Shown: in pieces, positions 35,962 through 46,100 of the stretch | Position numbering within the stretch: position 1 is the stretch's first letter | How the letters are laid out: the number at the start of each line of letters is the position of its first letter | Assembly (NCBI RefSeq): GCF_004358105.1 | Contig: NZ_SMYL01000001.1 | Coordinates: forward strand, 1 to 64,000 | Reading direction: 5' to 3' | Length of the DNA: 64,000 nucleotides | Source: Sapientia aquatica | Lineage (GTDB): Bacteria > Pseudomonadota > Gammaproteobacteria > Burkholderiales > Burkholderiaceae_D | Made by a program: the position numbers and the translations under genes | Notes under the pieces: model-generated | Database searches by the model: none | Seen by the model: the letters and a program-made list of their open reading frames with translations, nothing else | What the model was told of the DNA's origin: nothing

Positions 35962-36468
35962 ATGTTGATCACTGAGCGGGGCATGATGAAAAAACGCATT
36001 ATTAATAGCAATTTGCCACAACGTTTTTTAAAGGCGCGAGATTGTTTGATGTCGCATTTTCGGCCGATTTTGCAGCACTTTGGCGTGACTGAACAGCAGT
36101 GGCGCATTCTGCGGATATTGGACGAGCGCGAGCAATTGGAGCCGCGTGAGATTTGCGATTTATGCCAAATTTTGAGTCCCAGCATGGCTGGCGTGCTGGC
36201 GCGTATGGAGCAAATGGAATTGATCGTGCGTGCCCGTTTTGAGCAAGATCAGCGCCGCGTGCTGGTTAAGTTAGCGCCCAAAGGCGAGCAGCTCATCAGC
36301 GTCATGGCCCCCTTGATTGACGCTCAATATCAACATTTGGAACGGGCATTTGGCAAATCGGTGTTGGAGGAGGTCTCAACGGTGTTAGAACGCTTTATCG
36401 CCTTGCATAGCACGCCGGTTCAGCAGGTTGCCTTGCCCGGCGTTAGTGAAGTTGATGATGAGCGTTAA
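35962..36468 (+). CDS. MarR-family regulator, HpaR-like
   Basis: 168 residues. LPQRFLKARDCLMSHFRPILQHFGVTEQQWRILRIL opens a winged-helix MarR domain. The recognition part is ICDLCQILSPSMAGVLARMEQMELIVRARFEQDQRRVLVKLAPKG. The N-terminal pattern resembles HpaR, the repressor of homoprotocatechuate genes, but no such genes are near, so the name HpaR is not assigned. ATG 35983 preceded by GAGCGGGG is an alternative start. Confidence 0.88.
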   Translation: MLITERGMMKKRIINSNLPQRFLKARDCLMSHFRPILQHFGVTEQQWRILRILDEREQLEPREICDLCQILSPSMAGVLARMEQMELIVRARFEQDQRRVLVKLAPKGEQLISVMAPLIDAQYQHLERAFGKSVLEEVSTVLERFIALHSTPVQQVALPGVSEVDDER

Positions 36469-36551
36469 GCGGCATTTATCTCAAACGAAATAGTTAATGT
36501 ATTTCCTTAAAGCAATCTTTGCGTGGAACACATCAACTATCGAGTAAGAGT

Positions 36552-36568
36552 TGTCGAAAAACTTTACA
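36552..36568. promoter_or_regulatory. Candidate activator site upstream of PEP-CTERM gene
   Basis: TGTCGAAAAACTTTACA is an imperfect inverted repeat (TGT...ACA, with AAA/TTT inside). It lies about 65-80 bases before the -24 element of the sigma-54 promoter, the normal place for an enhancer-binding protein. PrsR-type activators control PEP-CTERM genes in related bacteria; identification of this site as theirs is inference. Confidence 0.4.
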
Positions 36569-36630
36569 GATGAGGCCGGCCATTGAATGGCGGTGAATTT
36601 AGGTCTTTGTTTTTATTGACTTTTGTTTTC

Positions 36631-36648
36631 TAGGCACTGATTTTGCAT
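36631..36648 (+). promoter_or_regulatory. Sigma-54 (RpoN) promoter of PEP-CTERM gene
   Basis: TAGGCACTGATTTTGCAT has GGCAC at -24 (36633-36637) and TTGC at -12 (36643-36646), with exactly 10 bases between the GG and GC pairs. This matches the consensus TGGCAC-N5-TTGC closely. Transcription would start near 36658, leaving a leader of about 105 bases. Confidence 0.75.
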
Positions 36649-36764
36649 AGCTCTATGTTAAGGGAACTGCGCTGATGTCCAAATAGGAACTTGAAGCGAG
36701 GAAAATTGTTCCAGCCACCAGTCAGTCGTAGTCAGTCGTGCCGTACTAGCAAAGGAACTTCATC

Positions 36765-37406
36765 ATGAAACGTATTTCATCAACCATATTATTTGCCACC
36801 TTGCTCGCTTCCGTGTCAATTGCACAAGCGACAGGCATTAACCTCGTCGTTAATGGCGATTTCAGCAATCCGGGCCAAGGTAGCTCATGGCACGCTGTTC
36901 CTAATGGTGGCGTTCCGGGCTGGACCAACACTGTCAATAGCGACGGTATTGAAATCGATAGCGCGGGTGTGATTGGCGGATTGGCCTACCCAGGAACGAC
37001 CCAAAGCGCCGAGCTTAACGGCAGCACTTGGGACACCATTTCTCAAACAATCACTGGCCTCACAATTGGCGATACTTACATTGTGTCGTGGGCTTATGGG
37101 GAACGTCCGGGTTCAGGTTTTCAGCAAACCAATGTTTCTTTTGGCGACGCGTTAATTGCAACCGATACCAGTAGCGGTCAAGCGCAAACGCTCACTTGGG
37201 CGCTCAACACAGTGCAGGTTGTGGCGACGGCCAACAGTGAAAACTTGGTCTTTGCTGCGGTCAACGAAGCCGGTCACGGCGGTTCACGTCCTAGCGTCGG
37301 CAATGAAATTACTGCCGTATCGGTCAGTGTGCCAGAGCCAATGACGACCGCGTTGTTGGGCTTGGGTTTGCTTGCCTTGGCTGGACTGCGTCGCAAAGCT
37401 AAATAA
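36765..37406 (+). CDS. PEP-CTERM sorting-domain exported protein
   Basis: 213 residues. Signal peptide ending near QA|TG, then a DUF642/choice-of-anchor-like beta-sandwich: NLVVNGDFSNPGQGSSWHAVPNGGVPGW and SQTITGLTIGDTYIVSWAYGERPG. The C-terminus has the PEP-CTERM signal VPEPMTTALLGLGLLALAGLRRKAK pattern: PEP motif, hydrophobic helix, basic end. Such proteins are processed by an exosortase and accompany exopolysaccharide and floc formation. No exosortase is in the window. Upstream sigma-54 signals fit RpoN/PrsK/PrsR control. The ribosome site is AAAGGAA. Confidence 0.9.
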   Translation: MKRISSTILFATLLASVSIAQATGINLVVNGDFSNPGQGSSWHAVPNGGVPGWTNTVNSDGIEIDSAGVIGGLAYPGTTQSAELNGSTWDTISQTITGLTIGDTYIVSWAYGERPGSGFQQTNVSFGDALIATDTSSGQAQTLTWALNTVQVVATANSENLVFAAVNEAGHGGSRPSVGNEITAVSVSVPEPMTTALLGLGLLALAGLRRKAK

Positions 37407-37431
37407 TTAAGTCGAACAAGTGCTTAGGATT

Positions 37432-37455
37432 AAGCCGCCTTCGGGCGGTTTTTTC
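37432..37455 (+). terminator. Terminator of PEP-CTERM gene
   Basis: GCCGCC-TTCG-GGCGGT followed by TTTTTC, 28 bases after the stop. Confidence 0.85.
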
Positions 37456-37512
37456 ATTGGTGGCTCGGATGTGACGATAATCCTAACGTTTTACCACGAT
37501 CCCCCGTCCTGT

Positions 37513-37542
37513 TTGTCAGAATCCCTCAAAGCCGCGTAAAAT
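37513..37542 (+). promoter_or_regulatory. Promoter of tRNA-Gly
   Basis: TTGTCA (37513-37518), 18-base spacer, TAAAAT (37537-37542), ending 18 bases before the tRNA 5' end. Confidence 0.6.
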
Positions 37543-37560
37543 GCGGCATTCCCAGAACGT

Positions 37561-37634
37561 GCGGGTGTAGCTTAGTGGTAAAGCTCTTGCTTCCCAAGCA
37601 AGTGATGAGGGTTCGATTCCCTTCACCCGCTCCA
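37561..37634 (+). tRNA. tRNA-Gly (anticodon CCC)
   Basis: 74 nt with encoded CCA. Acceptor GCGGGTG/CACCCGC, anticodon stem CTTGC/GCAAG and loop TTCCCAA giving anticodon CCC for GGG codons. T-arm GGTTCGATTCC. No sign of an insertion at its 3' end: trmB begins 42 bases later. Confidence 0.97.
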
Positions 37635-37675
37635 ACCCATCCATTGCACCTAATTAGCTCCAGCAAAGTTATCCC

Positions 37676-38428
37676 ATGTCAGACAAACCAACTGCCCCCG
37701 ACGATTCGATCAATTCAGAAGCGGAATCTGCCGCTTCCGCCAAGCCGATGTTTTACGATCCGACCGAACACCGTATTCGCAGCTTTGTAACCAGGGCAGG
37801 TCGCGTCTCCACCGGACAGGCCAAAGCGCTCGAAACATTGGGGCCGCAATTCTGCGTGCCATACCAAAAAGCACCTTTAGACGTCGATCAAACCTTTGGC
37901 CGCAATGCCCCAACGGTGTTTGAAATTGGCTTCGGCATGGGCGAAACTAGCGTTACGATTTCGGCTGGAATGCCCGATAAAAATTTCATTGGCGTCGAAG
38001 TACATACGCCCGGCGTGGGCAGTTTGTTGAAATTAATTGGCGAGAAAAATTTAACCAATCAACGCATTATTCAGCACGACGCCTTCGAAGTATTAACCCA
38101 CATGTTTGCGCCAAATTCATTAGCCGGCGTCCACGTGTTTTTCCCCGATCCGTGGCACAAAGCGCGCCACAACAAACGTCGTTTGATCCAAGGGCCGATG
38201 GTGGAATTGATTACCTCGCGCCTAGCAGTCGGCGGCTATCTGCATTGCGCGACCGATTGGGAAGACTATGCGGTGCAGATGTTGGAAGTGTTAGGCGCTG
38301 AGGCAGGATTGCAAAATACCGCCGATGGCTACGCACCGCGCCCCGCATATCGTCCGGTGACCAAATTTGAAAATCGCGGATTGAAATTAGGCCACGGGGT
38401 TTGGGATTTGGTGTTTGTTAAGAAGTGA
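37676..38428 (+). CDS. trmB: tRNA (guanine-N7)-methyltransferase
   Basis: 250 residues. A disordered acidic N-terminus is followed by [21 protein letters not shown]. The SAM-binding motif is [12 protein letters not shown], and the catalytic block is [20 protein letters not shown]. It methylates G46 in the variable loop of tRNAs. It lies just downstream of tRNA-Gly, possibly co-transcribed. Confidence 0.96.
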   Translation: MSDKPTAPDDSINSEAESAASAKPMFYDPTEHRIRSFVTRAGRVSTGQAKALETLGPQFCVPYQKAPLDVDQTFGRNAPTVFEIGFGMGETSVTISAGMPDKNFIGVEVHTPGVGSLLKLIGEKNLTNQRIIQHDAFEVLTHMFAPNSLAGVHVFFPDPWHKARHNKRRLIQGPMVELITSRLAVGGYLHCATDWEDYAVQMLEVLGAEAGLQNTADGYAPRPAYRPVTKFENRGLKLGHGVWDLVFVKK

Positions 38429-38493
38429 GGTTGGATTTTTTAGGTAGGATATGTTTGCTGAATTTGATGTAATGCGTTATCGGCATTTCATCT

Positions 38494-40335
38494 TCAATTC
38501 AACGACGCCACCAACTTAACAATTTCTTCCCCATACGTCGCCAATTTTTTCTCGCCCACGCCGCTGACTCCGCGCAAATCTTCTAATGACGAAGGATTGG
38601 CTTTGGCGATGTCGCGCAGCGTGCTGTCGTGGAAGATGACATACGCTGGGACGTTGTGCAGACGGGCGGTTTCCATGCGCCAGCCGCGTAGTTTTTCGAA
38701 GATATGCTGGCCTTGCGCGGATAGGTCGGTTTCGTCGTAGCCTTTGGATACCGCACGTTTTTGTTTTGCTGCTTTTTGCGGTTTTTCGTACTGACGCATT
38801 TGCACCGATTGTTCGCCTTTGAGCACTGCGCGGGCGGTCTCGGTGAGCTTGAGCGCGTTATAGGATTCGTAATCCACGCTGACATAACCCTGCGCTATCG
38901 CTTGACGCAAAATGGCGCGCCATTCTGCCTCGCTGCGTTCTGAGCCGATGCCATAAGTTGATAACTTATCGTGCCGCCATTGTTGAATGCGTTCGCTGTC
39001 CATGCCGCGCAACACGTCGATCACGTGACCGGCGGCAAAGCGCTGATCGACGCGGTAAATGGCCGACAACAATTGTTGCGTCGCGACGCTGGCGTCAAAC
39101 GCTTTGGGCGGGTTTAAACAGACGTCGCAGTTGCCACAGTTGGTGTGCGTACTGGCATCGTTTTGACCAAAATAACTCAGCAGATGGCGACGGCGGCAAC
39201 GGATTGTTTCGCACAGCGACAACATGGAATCGAGCTTGCCACTTTGTAGGCGTTTATAATTTTCATCCGCTTCGGATTCTTCAATCATGCGCCGCTGTTG
39301 CACCACGTCTTGTAAGCCGTAGGCCATCCATGCATTAGCAGGCCCACCGTCGCGGCCTGCGCGGCCCGTTTCTTGGTAATAGCCTTCGATACTTTTTGGT
39401 AAATCCAAATGCGCGACAAAACGCACATCGGGTTTGTCGATGCCCATGCCAAAGGCAATGGTGGCAACCATGACGATACTGTCTTCACGTAAAAAGCGCG
39501 CTTGGTTTTTGGTGCGCACCGCCAGTTCCAATCCAGCGTGGTAGGGCAGGGCGGTGACGCCATGTTGGTTGAGAAACTCGGCTGTTTCTTCGACTTTTTT
39601 ACGCGATAGGCAATACACAATCCCGGCATCTTGCGGATGTTCTGCTTGCAGAAAATCGAGTAACTGTTGCCGCCCGCTGGCCTTCTCTACAATCCGGTAG
39701 CGGATGTTGGGGCGATCAAACGAGGACACAAATTGCAGCGCGTTTTCGAGCTGAAGGCGGCTGATAATTTCAGCGCGCGTTGCTTGATCGGCGGTGGCGG
39801 TCAGCGCGATGCGCGGGATAGCGGGAAAGCGTTCATGCAGCACGGACAACTTGATGTATTCCGGACGGAAATCATGTCCCCATTGCGAAACGCAGTGCGC
39901 TTCATCGATCGCAAACAAGGAGATCGGGCAGATTTCTAATAATTCTAAACAGCGTTGGGTCAATAAACGTTCTGGCGCAACATAGACCAGATCGAGTTCA
40001 CCTTGCCGCATTTTTTGTTCAATCGCTAAGGCTTGCTGAAAAGTTTGGGTGGAATTGAGAAATGCGGCGCGCACGCCGACTTCGGCCAGCGCATCAACTT
40101 GATCTTGCATTAACGCGATCAAAGGAGAAACCACAATTCCCACGCCTTGGCGCAACATCGCGGGTAATTGATAACACAGGGATTTGCCGCCGCCGGTAGG
40201 CATGAGTACCAAGGCATCGCCGCCGTTGACCACGTGGTCAATAATCTCTGCCTGTGCTCCCCGAAAGGCCGGGTAACCGAAAACGCTTTGAAGCAGTGCC
40301 AATGCTGTTTGTTGTGATGGTGCTGCCTGCGTCAT
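38494..40335 (-). CDS. recQ: ATP-dependent DNA helicase RecQ
   Basis: 613 residues. Motif I is [15 protein letters not shown] and the DEAH box is [28 protein letters not shown] is motif VI. The zinc domain cysteines are [11 protein letters not shown]...CGNCDVCL. A winged helix and a C-terminal HRDC domain complete the protein (about 535-613). A 3'-5' helicase in recombination and replication-fork repair. Convergent with trmB. Confidence 0.97.
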   Translation of the reverse strand: MTQAAPSQQTALALLQSVFGYPAFRGAQAEIIDHVVNGGDALVLMPTGGGKSLCYQLPAMLRQGVGIVVSPLIALMQDQVDALAEVGVRAAFLNSTQTFQQALAIEQKMRQGELDLVYVAPERLLTQRCLELLEICPISLFAIDEAHCVSQWGHDFRPEYIKLSVLHERFPAIPRIALTATADQATRAEIISRLQLENALQFVSSFDRPNIRYRIVEKASGRQQLLDFLQAEHPQDAGIVYCLSRKKVEETAEFLNQHGVTALPYHAGLELAVRTKNQARFLREDSIVMVATIAFGMGIDKPDVRFVAHLDLPKSIEGYYQETGRAGRDGGPANAWMAYGLQDVVQQRRMIEESEADENYKRLQSGKLDSMLSLCETIRCRRRHLLSYFGQNDASTHTNCGNCDVCLNPPKAFDASVATQQLLSAIYRVDQRFAAGHVIDVLRGMDSERIQQWRHDKLSTYGIGSERSEAEWRAILRQAIAQGYVSVDYESYNALKLTETARAVLKGEQSVQMRQYEKPQKAAKQKRAVSKGYDETDLSAQGQHIFEKLRGWRMETARLHNVPAYVIFHDSTLRDIAKANPSSLEDLRGVSGVGEKKLATYGEEIVKLVASLN

Positions 40336-40353
40336 TCCTGCTAATCCAATAAT

Positions 40354-40608
40354 CTAAGGTCGAGTGCGCAATTCTAACTCAGACAGCCACGCAATCGCCT
40401 GTTCTTTGCTGCCGCCGCACATCTCAATTGACGGCTGCAATCCAGCGCAAACGGCGGGGCGTTCTGGACTATTAAAAATCTTGCAGCGCATGGTGTGATC
40501 AAGTTGTACACATGGTACGCCCGCCGGTTTGCCGTTGGGCATGCCGGGGATTGCGCTGGTGATGGACGGGGCGGTACAGCATGCTCCACAGTGGTCACGA
40601 CAAGGCAT
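40354..40608 (-). CDS. YkgJ-family cysteine cluster protein
   Basis: 84 residues with cysteines patterned CRDHCGACC...CVQLD...RCKIF...[11 protein letters not shown], the YkgJ/UPF0153 signature. This likely binds a metal, perhaps zinc or an Fe-S cluster. Function is unknown. It lies 18 bases before recQ in the same direction, so co-transcription is likely. Confidence 0.9.
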   Translation of the reverse strand: MPCRDHCGACCTAPSITSAIPGMPNGKPAGVPCVQLDHTMRCKIFNSPERPAVCAGLQPSIEMCGGSKEQAIAWLSELELRTRP

Positions 40609-40680
40609 AGTTTTCTTTTCTGGGGTAGGGGAGTTTAGTAATTGTGCAATGCAATATTTTTGTCAAATTATTGCAATAGA

Positions 40681-40709
40681 TTAATAGAGTTGGCGCTCTA
40701 GTATACAAT
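40681..40709 (+). promoter_or_regulatory. Candidate promoter of carbonic anhydrase gene with internal palindrome
   Basis: TTAATA, 17 bases, TACAAT (40704-40709). The spacer contains an inverted repeat TAGAG-TTGGCG-CTCTA (40685-40700), a possible operator. The start codon is 31 bases further on with AAGGAG-like AAGGAGTGCA before it. Confidence 0.45.
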
Positions 40710-40739
40710 ACGGGCAAATGAATTTAGCCAAGGAGTGCA

Positions 40740-41441
40740 ATGAGTAAATTACCAAGAGTCACGTCACGGGGATTGACGCCCGATCAATTATTTCAAAATA
40801 ACCGTGACTGGGCCGCGCAAATTAAGGGGATAGACCCCGATTTTTTTTCGACGTTGGCTGCTCAACAAACTCCAGAATACATGTGGATCGGCTGCTCGGA
40901 TAGTCGGGTCTCGGCCAACGAATTATTAGGATTACTACCGGGCGAATTATTTGTGCATCGCAACGTAGCTAACGTGGTGGTGCATACCGATCTGAATTGT
41001 TTATCGGTCTTGCAGTTTGCCGTTGATGTGCTCAAAGTCAAGCACGTCATTGTGTGCGGCCATTACGGTTGCTCGGGTGTGGATGCGGCCTTAAAACGTA
41101 AACGTATTGGGTTAGCTGACAATTGGCTGCGCCACGTGCAGGACGTGCATCAAAAGCACGAGCGCTACTTAGGCGAAGCCTTGGGTGACCATGTGCGTCA
41201 AAATCGCTTATGCGAATTGAATGTGATTGAACAAGTCGTCAATCTGTGCCAAACCACCATCGTGCGCGACGCATGGGAACGTGGGCAAGACGTGACCATT
41301 CACGGGTGGGTTTATGGTTTACAAGATGGCTTGCTAGGGGATTTGGGGATGAATATTAATAGCGCGGCGATGTTGGCCGATAACTTAGCCGCGAGTTTGG
41401 CTCAATACGAAAAGCCTAGCTTCAATAAGGTCCGACCTTAA
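40740..41441 (+). CDS. can: Beta-class carbonic anhydrase
   Basis: 233 residues. Zinc ligands C52 (in CSDSR, with D54-R56 dyad), H108 and C111 (GHYGCSG) match the beta class. It hydrates CO2 to bicarbonate in the cytosol for carboxylases and pH balance. Symbol by similarity to E. coli Can; the gene stands alone. Confidence 0.94.
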   Translation: MSKLPRVTSRGLTPDQLFQNNRDWAAQIKGIDPDFFSTLAAQQTPEYMWIGCSDSRVSANELLGLLPGELFVHRNVANVVVHTDLNCLSVLQFAVDVLKVKHVIVCGHYGCSGVDAALKRKRIGLADNWLRHVQDVHQKHERYLGEALGDHVRQNRLCELNVIEQVVNLCQTTIVRDAWERGQDVTIHGWVYGLQDGLLGDLGMNINSAAMLADNLAASLAQYEKPSFNKVRP

Positions 41442-41455
41442 TTTTTGCTGTTCTG

Positions 41456-41492
41456 GCGTGTTGACCGAGCAGATGGAAATCGGTCAACACGC
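41456..41492. other. Long perfect hairpin between convergent can and panB
   Basis: GCGTGTTGACCGA (41456-41468) pairs with TCGGTCAACACGC (41480-41492), 13 perfect pairs around an 11-base loop. A further TTCT/AGAA outside is offset by one bulged G. No T-run follows on either strand, so termination would not be by the classic intrinsic route, though the position suggests a shared 3' structure. Confidence 0.6.
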
Positions 41493-41523
41493 AGAATTAC
41501 TTCAGAATTAAATCAGAGGCAAA

Positions 41524-42342
41524 TCAGAAGCAATGTTCCGGCGCAGGAAAACTGCCATCCTGCACCGCGCTGACATAAGCCTTTACGGCTTCATCAATAC
41601 TAGTTTGACCATCCATAAAATTCTTCACGAAGCGCGCTTTTTTGCCTGGGAACACACCCAGCAAATCGTGCATCACTAATACTTGTCCAGAGCAATCTGG
41701 ACCAGCGCCAATGCCAATGGTGGGAATTGCTAACGAGTCAGTTACTTGCTTACCCAATTCTTTTGGGATTGCTTCTAGCACCAAGAGCGAGGCGCCCGCG
41801 GCTTGCACGGCTTGGGCGTCCTCCTTCAACAGATCGGCGCCTGCACTGGTTTTGCCTTGTACTTTATAGCCGCCCATTTGATGCACGGATTGTGGTGTTA
41901 ATCCTAAATGCGCGCACACCGGGACGGAGCGTTCAGTTAAAAATTTAATCGTTGGCGCCAACCAAGCACCGCCTTCTAACTTGACCATCTGTGCGCCAGC
42001 TTGAATTAACTGCACGGCGTTCTGCATGGCAGATTCAGGCGTGGAATAACTACCAAACGGCATATCGGCCACCACCAAACACGACTGATTACCGCGCGCC
42101 ACGCTGGCGGTGTGGTATGCCACTTCGGCCACCGTCACCGGCAAGGTGGAATTGTGCCCTTGACACACCATGCCAAGCGAATCACCGATCAATAAAATAT
42201 CTACCCCGCAACGATCCATCAGCGCGGCAAAACTCGCGTCGTAGCATGTCAACATAGTGATTTTCTGCCCCTGCGCTTTTAACGTGCCTAAGCTGGGAAC
42301 AGTGCATTGTTTGCGTGGAGCGTCTTGTAAATAGCTGGCCAT
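41524..42342 (-). CDS. panB: 3-methyl-2-oxobutanoate hydroxymethyltransferase
   Basis: 272 residues. [44 protein letters not shown] is the N-terminal PanB block with metal-binding D in [26 protein letters not shown] and [21 protein letters not shown] follow. It makes ketopantoate for coenzyme A synthesis. panC is not adjacent in this window. Confidence 0.97.
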   Translation of the reverse strand: MASYLQDAPRKQCTVPSLGTLKAQGQKITMLTCYDASFAALMDRCGVDILLIGDSLGMVCQGHNSTLPVTVAEVAYHTASVARGNQSCLVVADMPFGSYSTPESAMQNAVQLIQAGAQMVKLEGGAWLAPTIKFLTERSVPVCAHLGLTPQSVHQMGGYKVQGKTSAGADLLKEDAQAVQAAGASLLVLEAIPKELGKQVTDSLAIPTIGIGAGPDCSGQVLVMHDLLGVFPGKKARFVKNFMDGQTSIDEAVKAYVSAVQDGSFPAPEHCF

Positions 42343-42566
42343 AATTTTCTAAACCAATGTGTAAAGGAAGTCGGGGCGGTAAGCGCAAGCGATAATGAAA
42401 ATACAAAAAAGGTCGCTTGACTACCTAAAAGTGCGACTAGTGTAATGGTTACCCGCAAAATTTGCTGGATTTGCGTTTAAAAAGTGGAGTGGGTCTGATC
42501 TCCGCGAATGGCGTTAGGTAGCGTGTTCGCACAAAGCGTGCTTTTGTCGAGAGCGAAATGTTGGGC

Positions 42567-42600
42567 AAAAAAATACTCTTCCCGTGGGAAGAGTATTTAA
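42567..42600 (-). terminator. Terminator of pilus operon
   Basis: AAATACTCTTCCC (42571-42583) pairs with GGGAAGAGTATTT (42586-42598); on the minus strand a run of seven T follows. Located 34 bases after the last pilin gene. Confidence 0.9.
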
Positions 42601-42633
42601 GCGGGGGTACTAGTAAAAATTAGCGCGTTACCG

Positions 42634-43173
42634 TTACCAACAGTTGGTCGCGGTATTGCCTGTATTGCTGGTCACACCGTTACTATCGATGGTGAAAGTG
42701 CCGCATGCATCATTCGCTTGGGCACCGCCAGAAATAGGCACGGCAGTAGCTTGGAAATAGGCCGCCGTGGCCGATGCGCCCGATGCTGCGGTCACCGTTG
42801 GAACCGACAACGTGTAATACGCGGTTCCGCTGGTTTGCACGGTCAGGGAAGAGCCCGTTTGACCCGGATATAAATCACTCATGGCCGAGCTATAGGTGTT
42901 GGTTTGCGAGTAAAACTTTTCTTCCCGCGTTGCCAAATCTAACAAGCCATTTTTAGCGTCAGTGCGACGCGATTTTTGGATGCTTGAGTTATAGGCAGGT
43001 ATCGCAATTGCGGCCAACACCCCAATAATTACGATCACAATCATCAGCTCAATCAACGTAAAGCCTCGTTGTTGTTTAGCGCTTGTCGCTTTATACCACT
43101 TAGCGCTGGTCAATTTCATTAGTGTTTTCATGGTTGATTTGAGGTTAAGTTTGTCTTCATTGAGATTGGTCAT
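42634..43173 (-). CDS. Type IV pilin-like protein (PilE family)
   Basis: 179 residues as annotated. The prepilin site is [28 protein letters not shown] with G37/F38 and E42 (Glu5 of the mature form). Two cysteines close to the C-terminus (C-GTF...NCW) would make the usual D-loop. The leader is long (37 residues) from 43173; an ATG at 43119 would give 19 residues, the normal length. The last gene of the pilus operon, one base after pilY1 ends, probably a minor pilin (PilE/ComP-like). Confidence 0.85.
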   Translation of the reverse strand: MTNLNEDKLNLKSTMKTLMKLTSAKWYKATSAKQQRGFTLIELMIVIVIIGVLAAIAIPAYNSSIQKSRRTDAKNGLLDLATREEKFYSQTNTYSSAMSDLYPGQTGSSLTVQTSGTAYYTLSVPTVTAASGASATAAYFQATAVPISGGAQANDACGTFTIDSNGVTSNTGNTATNCW

Positions 43174-43174
43174 G

Positions 43175-46100
43175 TCAGCGTATTTCTAACCAAGTCAGGC
43201 GATTCGAACCTGCTGGGCCGGTTCCAGAACTACCTAAATTAACTTTGAATCCGATTGGATTTCCCTGTTGAGTTTGGGTAATCATGGTTGTAACGGTATT
43301 ATTTTTAGGATCGGCAGCGATGGCAAAGTAAGGCGTACCAACTCCGCTAATACCAACACCAACAACCGGTGTAGAACTTGGAATATCTGAGGCAGGGTTG
43401 AATACACCCACACTTGCGCCACCGGTACCAGCGTCGATGGCATAACTAAATCCACTCGGCGGCTGAGCTGTGCACGATAAATTATCAATGTTCGAAGGAA
43501 TGATGGAATTCACAAACAGAATACCGTTATTGATGGTTGGGTTATAAATAATCTCTTCACCAGTGTTTGGCAATGCTAAAACCCAGCCGTAACTTGGTGT
43601 GACAGTGCCCGGTCCGGAGCAGCCCGTGACATCGGGGAAGCAGATTGGAATACTTGATGCGGTATATCCCTGCGACGCACCAGTCACATTATTGGTACCA
43701 AAGTTGATACCTAACGATTTCAAATCGGTCAGTGTTTGGGTTGTTAAATTGGACGTATTGATGGTGCCAGGCGATTTACTTAACGAGACATATTGAGTGG
43801 ATTGGAGCTTATTCCACGCATCCATATTCCAATCCCAAATTCCGTACAGTTCTTGACCAGCTGGTGCATAGCTGGCCGCCACATTTAACGATTGAGGGTA
43901 TTGACGGCCAGTACCAAAATTAATCATGACGCGCTGTGTCGAATTATAGGTAATCGCACTCACGATAGGCGCTGTTGTAATCGGTTGCAATCCATTGCCA
44001 GAACTATTGGTGGCATTAAACAGATTGAACGGTGAGTTACCCCATTTTGTGGGATCAGTACTGGTCAAATCAAAGCGCCAGATATTACCGACGGAGTCAC
44101 CACCATAAACGTAATCAACGATATGGTCACCGTCCAAATCTGCGCCGGTCACATAAGTCATGCCGTTAGACGCTGGATTTTTAATCGTGCTGACTTTATT
44201 GGTAAGAGGGTCAATTTGTGCGGTGTCAATGACTGGACCAGCGCCGGTATCGTAATAATGGAATGTCACCGTTGGTCCGGCACCAGTAATTTCGCCTACA
44301 AAAATCCCTGATGTTCCCTTGGCGCTATTTAATCCATTACCAAAAATAATGGCCCAATTGCCGCTGTGCAGACGTTTAATAATTGGGGTGCCGTAGGTAC
44401 TACCTAAGAATTGACCGCACGAGTTGTTGTTGTCGCAGGTGATGGTATTGCTATTCCAATCGCCCATGACACGACTATTGACGGATGCGTCGGTTTCGGG
44501 GACAGCCACGTTGGTAATATCGAGGGCATAAATAGCGCCGACAGCGGTTCCTGCCGGATTATCATTGACGCCCGTAAGATTGCCGCCGGCGCCCAAGCCA
44601 CCAACCGCCCAAGTATGCCAAGCATTGTTGTAGTACAAATCGCCAAAGCCTGGAGTTGCATCAACAAATGCATTGTGGGCGTACAGCATTCCCATGTAGT
44701 CAAACTCGCCGATATCGTAGTTGTTATGAATGGTGTTCAAAGCCAAACTCGGTACATAGGCAAAGGCTTCTTTACCGTCGTTATTGGTTTGGCTAAACGT
44801 CCCATTACTCCATGTTCCGGCCTGAAACGCATGCAGCATACCGTCATTGGCACCAGCTAATACCAAGTTCAAGCGTGAGCTATTTTTGGATTGAAAAGTA
44901 GCGTAGCTCGTCCCTTCTTTCATCGAGTCAGAAGGCTGGATTAAATCCACCCAGCTCCCCGTTGTTGGATAGGATCCTGAGGGAGCGCCAACTGAAACGG
45001 GGCTTGAGTTAATAATGTCACCCAAAACGCTGCGGCGGGTGCGGAATACTTTGGTCACTTCGCGTGAGCGATCGCCACGTAAATAGTCAACCCGAGCTGA
45101 GCCTAAGCTATCGGAGCTTCCTGGTGTGACGGTACTGTCGTTTAACGCCGTTTGCGAGTTGGAAGGGAAATTCCCAAAATTACCACTTGAAAATGTCGTT
45201 CCTGCTGCCCCGGCCGTATTCGATCCACTCCATGTCGAGATGAAGCGGCTCGAACTAGACTGGGCTGCAACTGGTCCGCCTTTAGTGGTTACGCAGGTTT
45301 GACCGGTTACCACGCCAGTGAGGACGCAACCCGCATCCCATAGTGCGCTAGAGTCAGTGAATTTACCGTTGGAGTCCACATTCCCGATTCCCACAGATCC
45401 ATCCGATTTGACGTATAGCGCCGTCGCGGTCAATGAACCGCTCCAGAAAGTTGGATTGTAGGAAGCTAAGTAAATTTGCTCGCCAGACTTGTCTTTAACT
45501 TGGGTATTTTGAGGAATGTTACCGCCAGCTGAACTGGACGAATCGGTGTACTGCGCTGCCTTAAAACAGGTAATTTCGTGGTTGTTACTACCTCCACCGG
45601 TACCGGCCGCAAAACCATACAAGAAGTTATCGGGCAATCCGGTTGTGGGGTAGGTTACTTTGTCTAAAATACTGGCGTTCGTGATTACGGGAGTGCTCAC
45701 GCCGTTATTGTAGGAGTAGCTAATGCTCAGCAGTCCGCCACTGGTAATGTCAACGGTATAGGAAATTGGAATTGCATTTTGCCGTTGTGGAGTCGCTATG
45801 TATTCTTGGTTAAAAATCACATTGCCGCCAGCCAATGCTTGCGGTTTAGTCAAAATAGGGTAGTCCTTGACCAGCGTAAAAGGATAGACGTTGGTGGTAG
45901 TGGTGTAGCTGCTTTTACCGACGTTATAAACGACTTCGGTAACGACATTGTTTTTGTAATCGGGCGTGTAGGTAGTGGTGCTACTTTTTGGGCTGCCTGC
46001 GATTGAAACCGAAGTTGTGCTCGAAGTAGGCGTTGCGCTCGTCGTATAAAATCCGTATTTGCACACATTGGCAGGACTTACGATTGGGCCTTGTCCGGGA

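Noticed and set aside
37561-37675. tRNA-Gly as a second island attachment site
   Set aside because: trmB follows within 42 bases, and there is no integrase, repeat of the tRNA end or foreign DNA.
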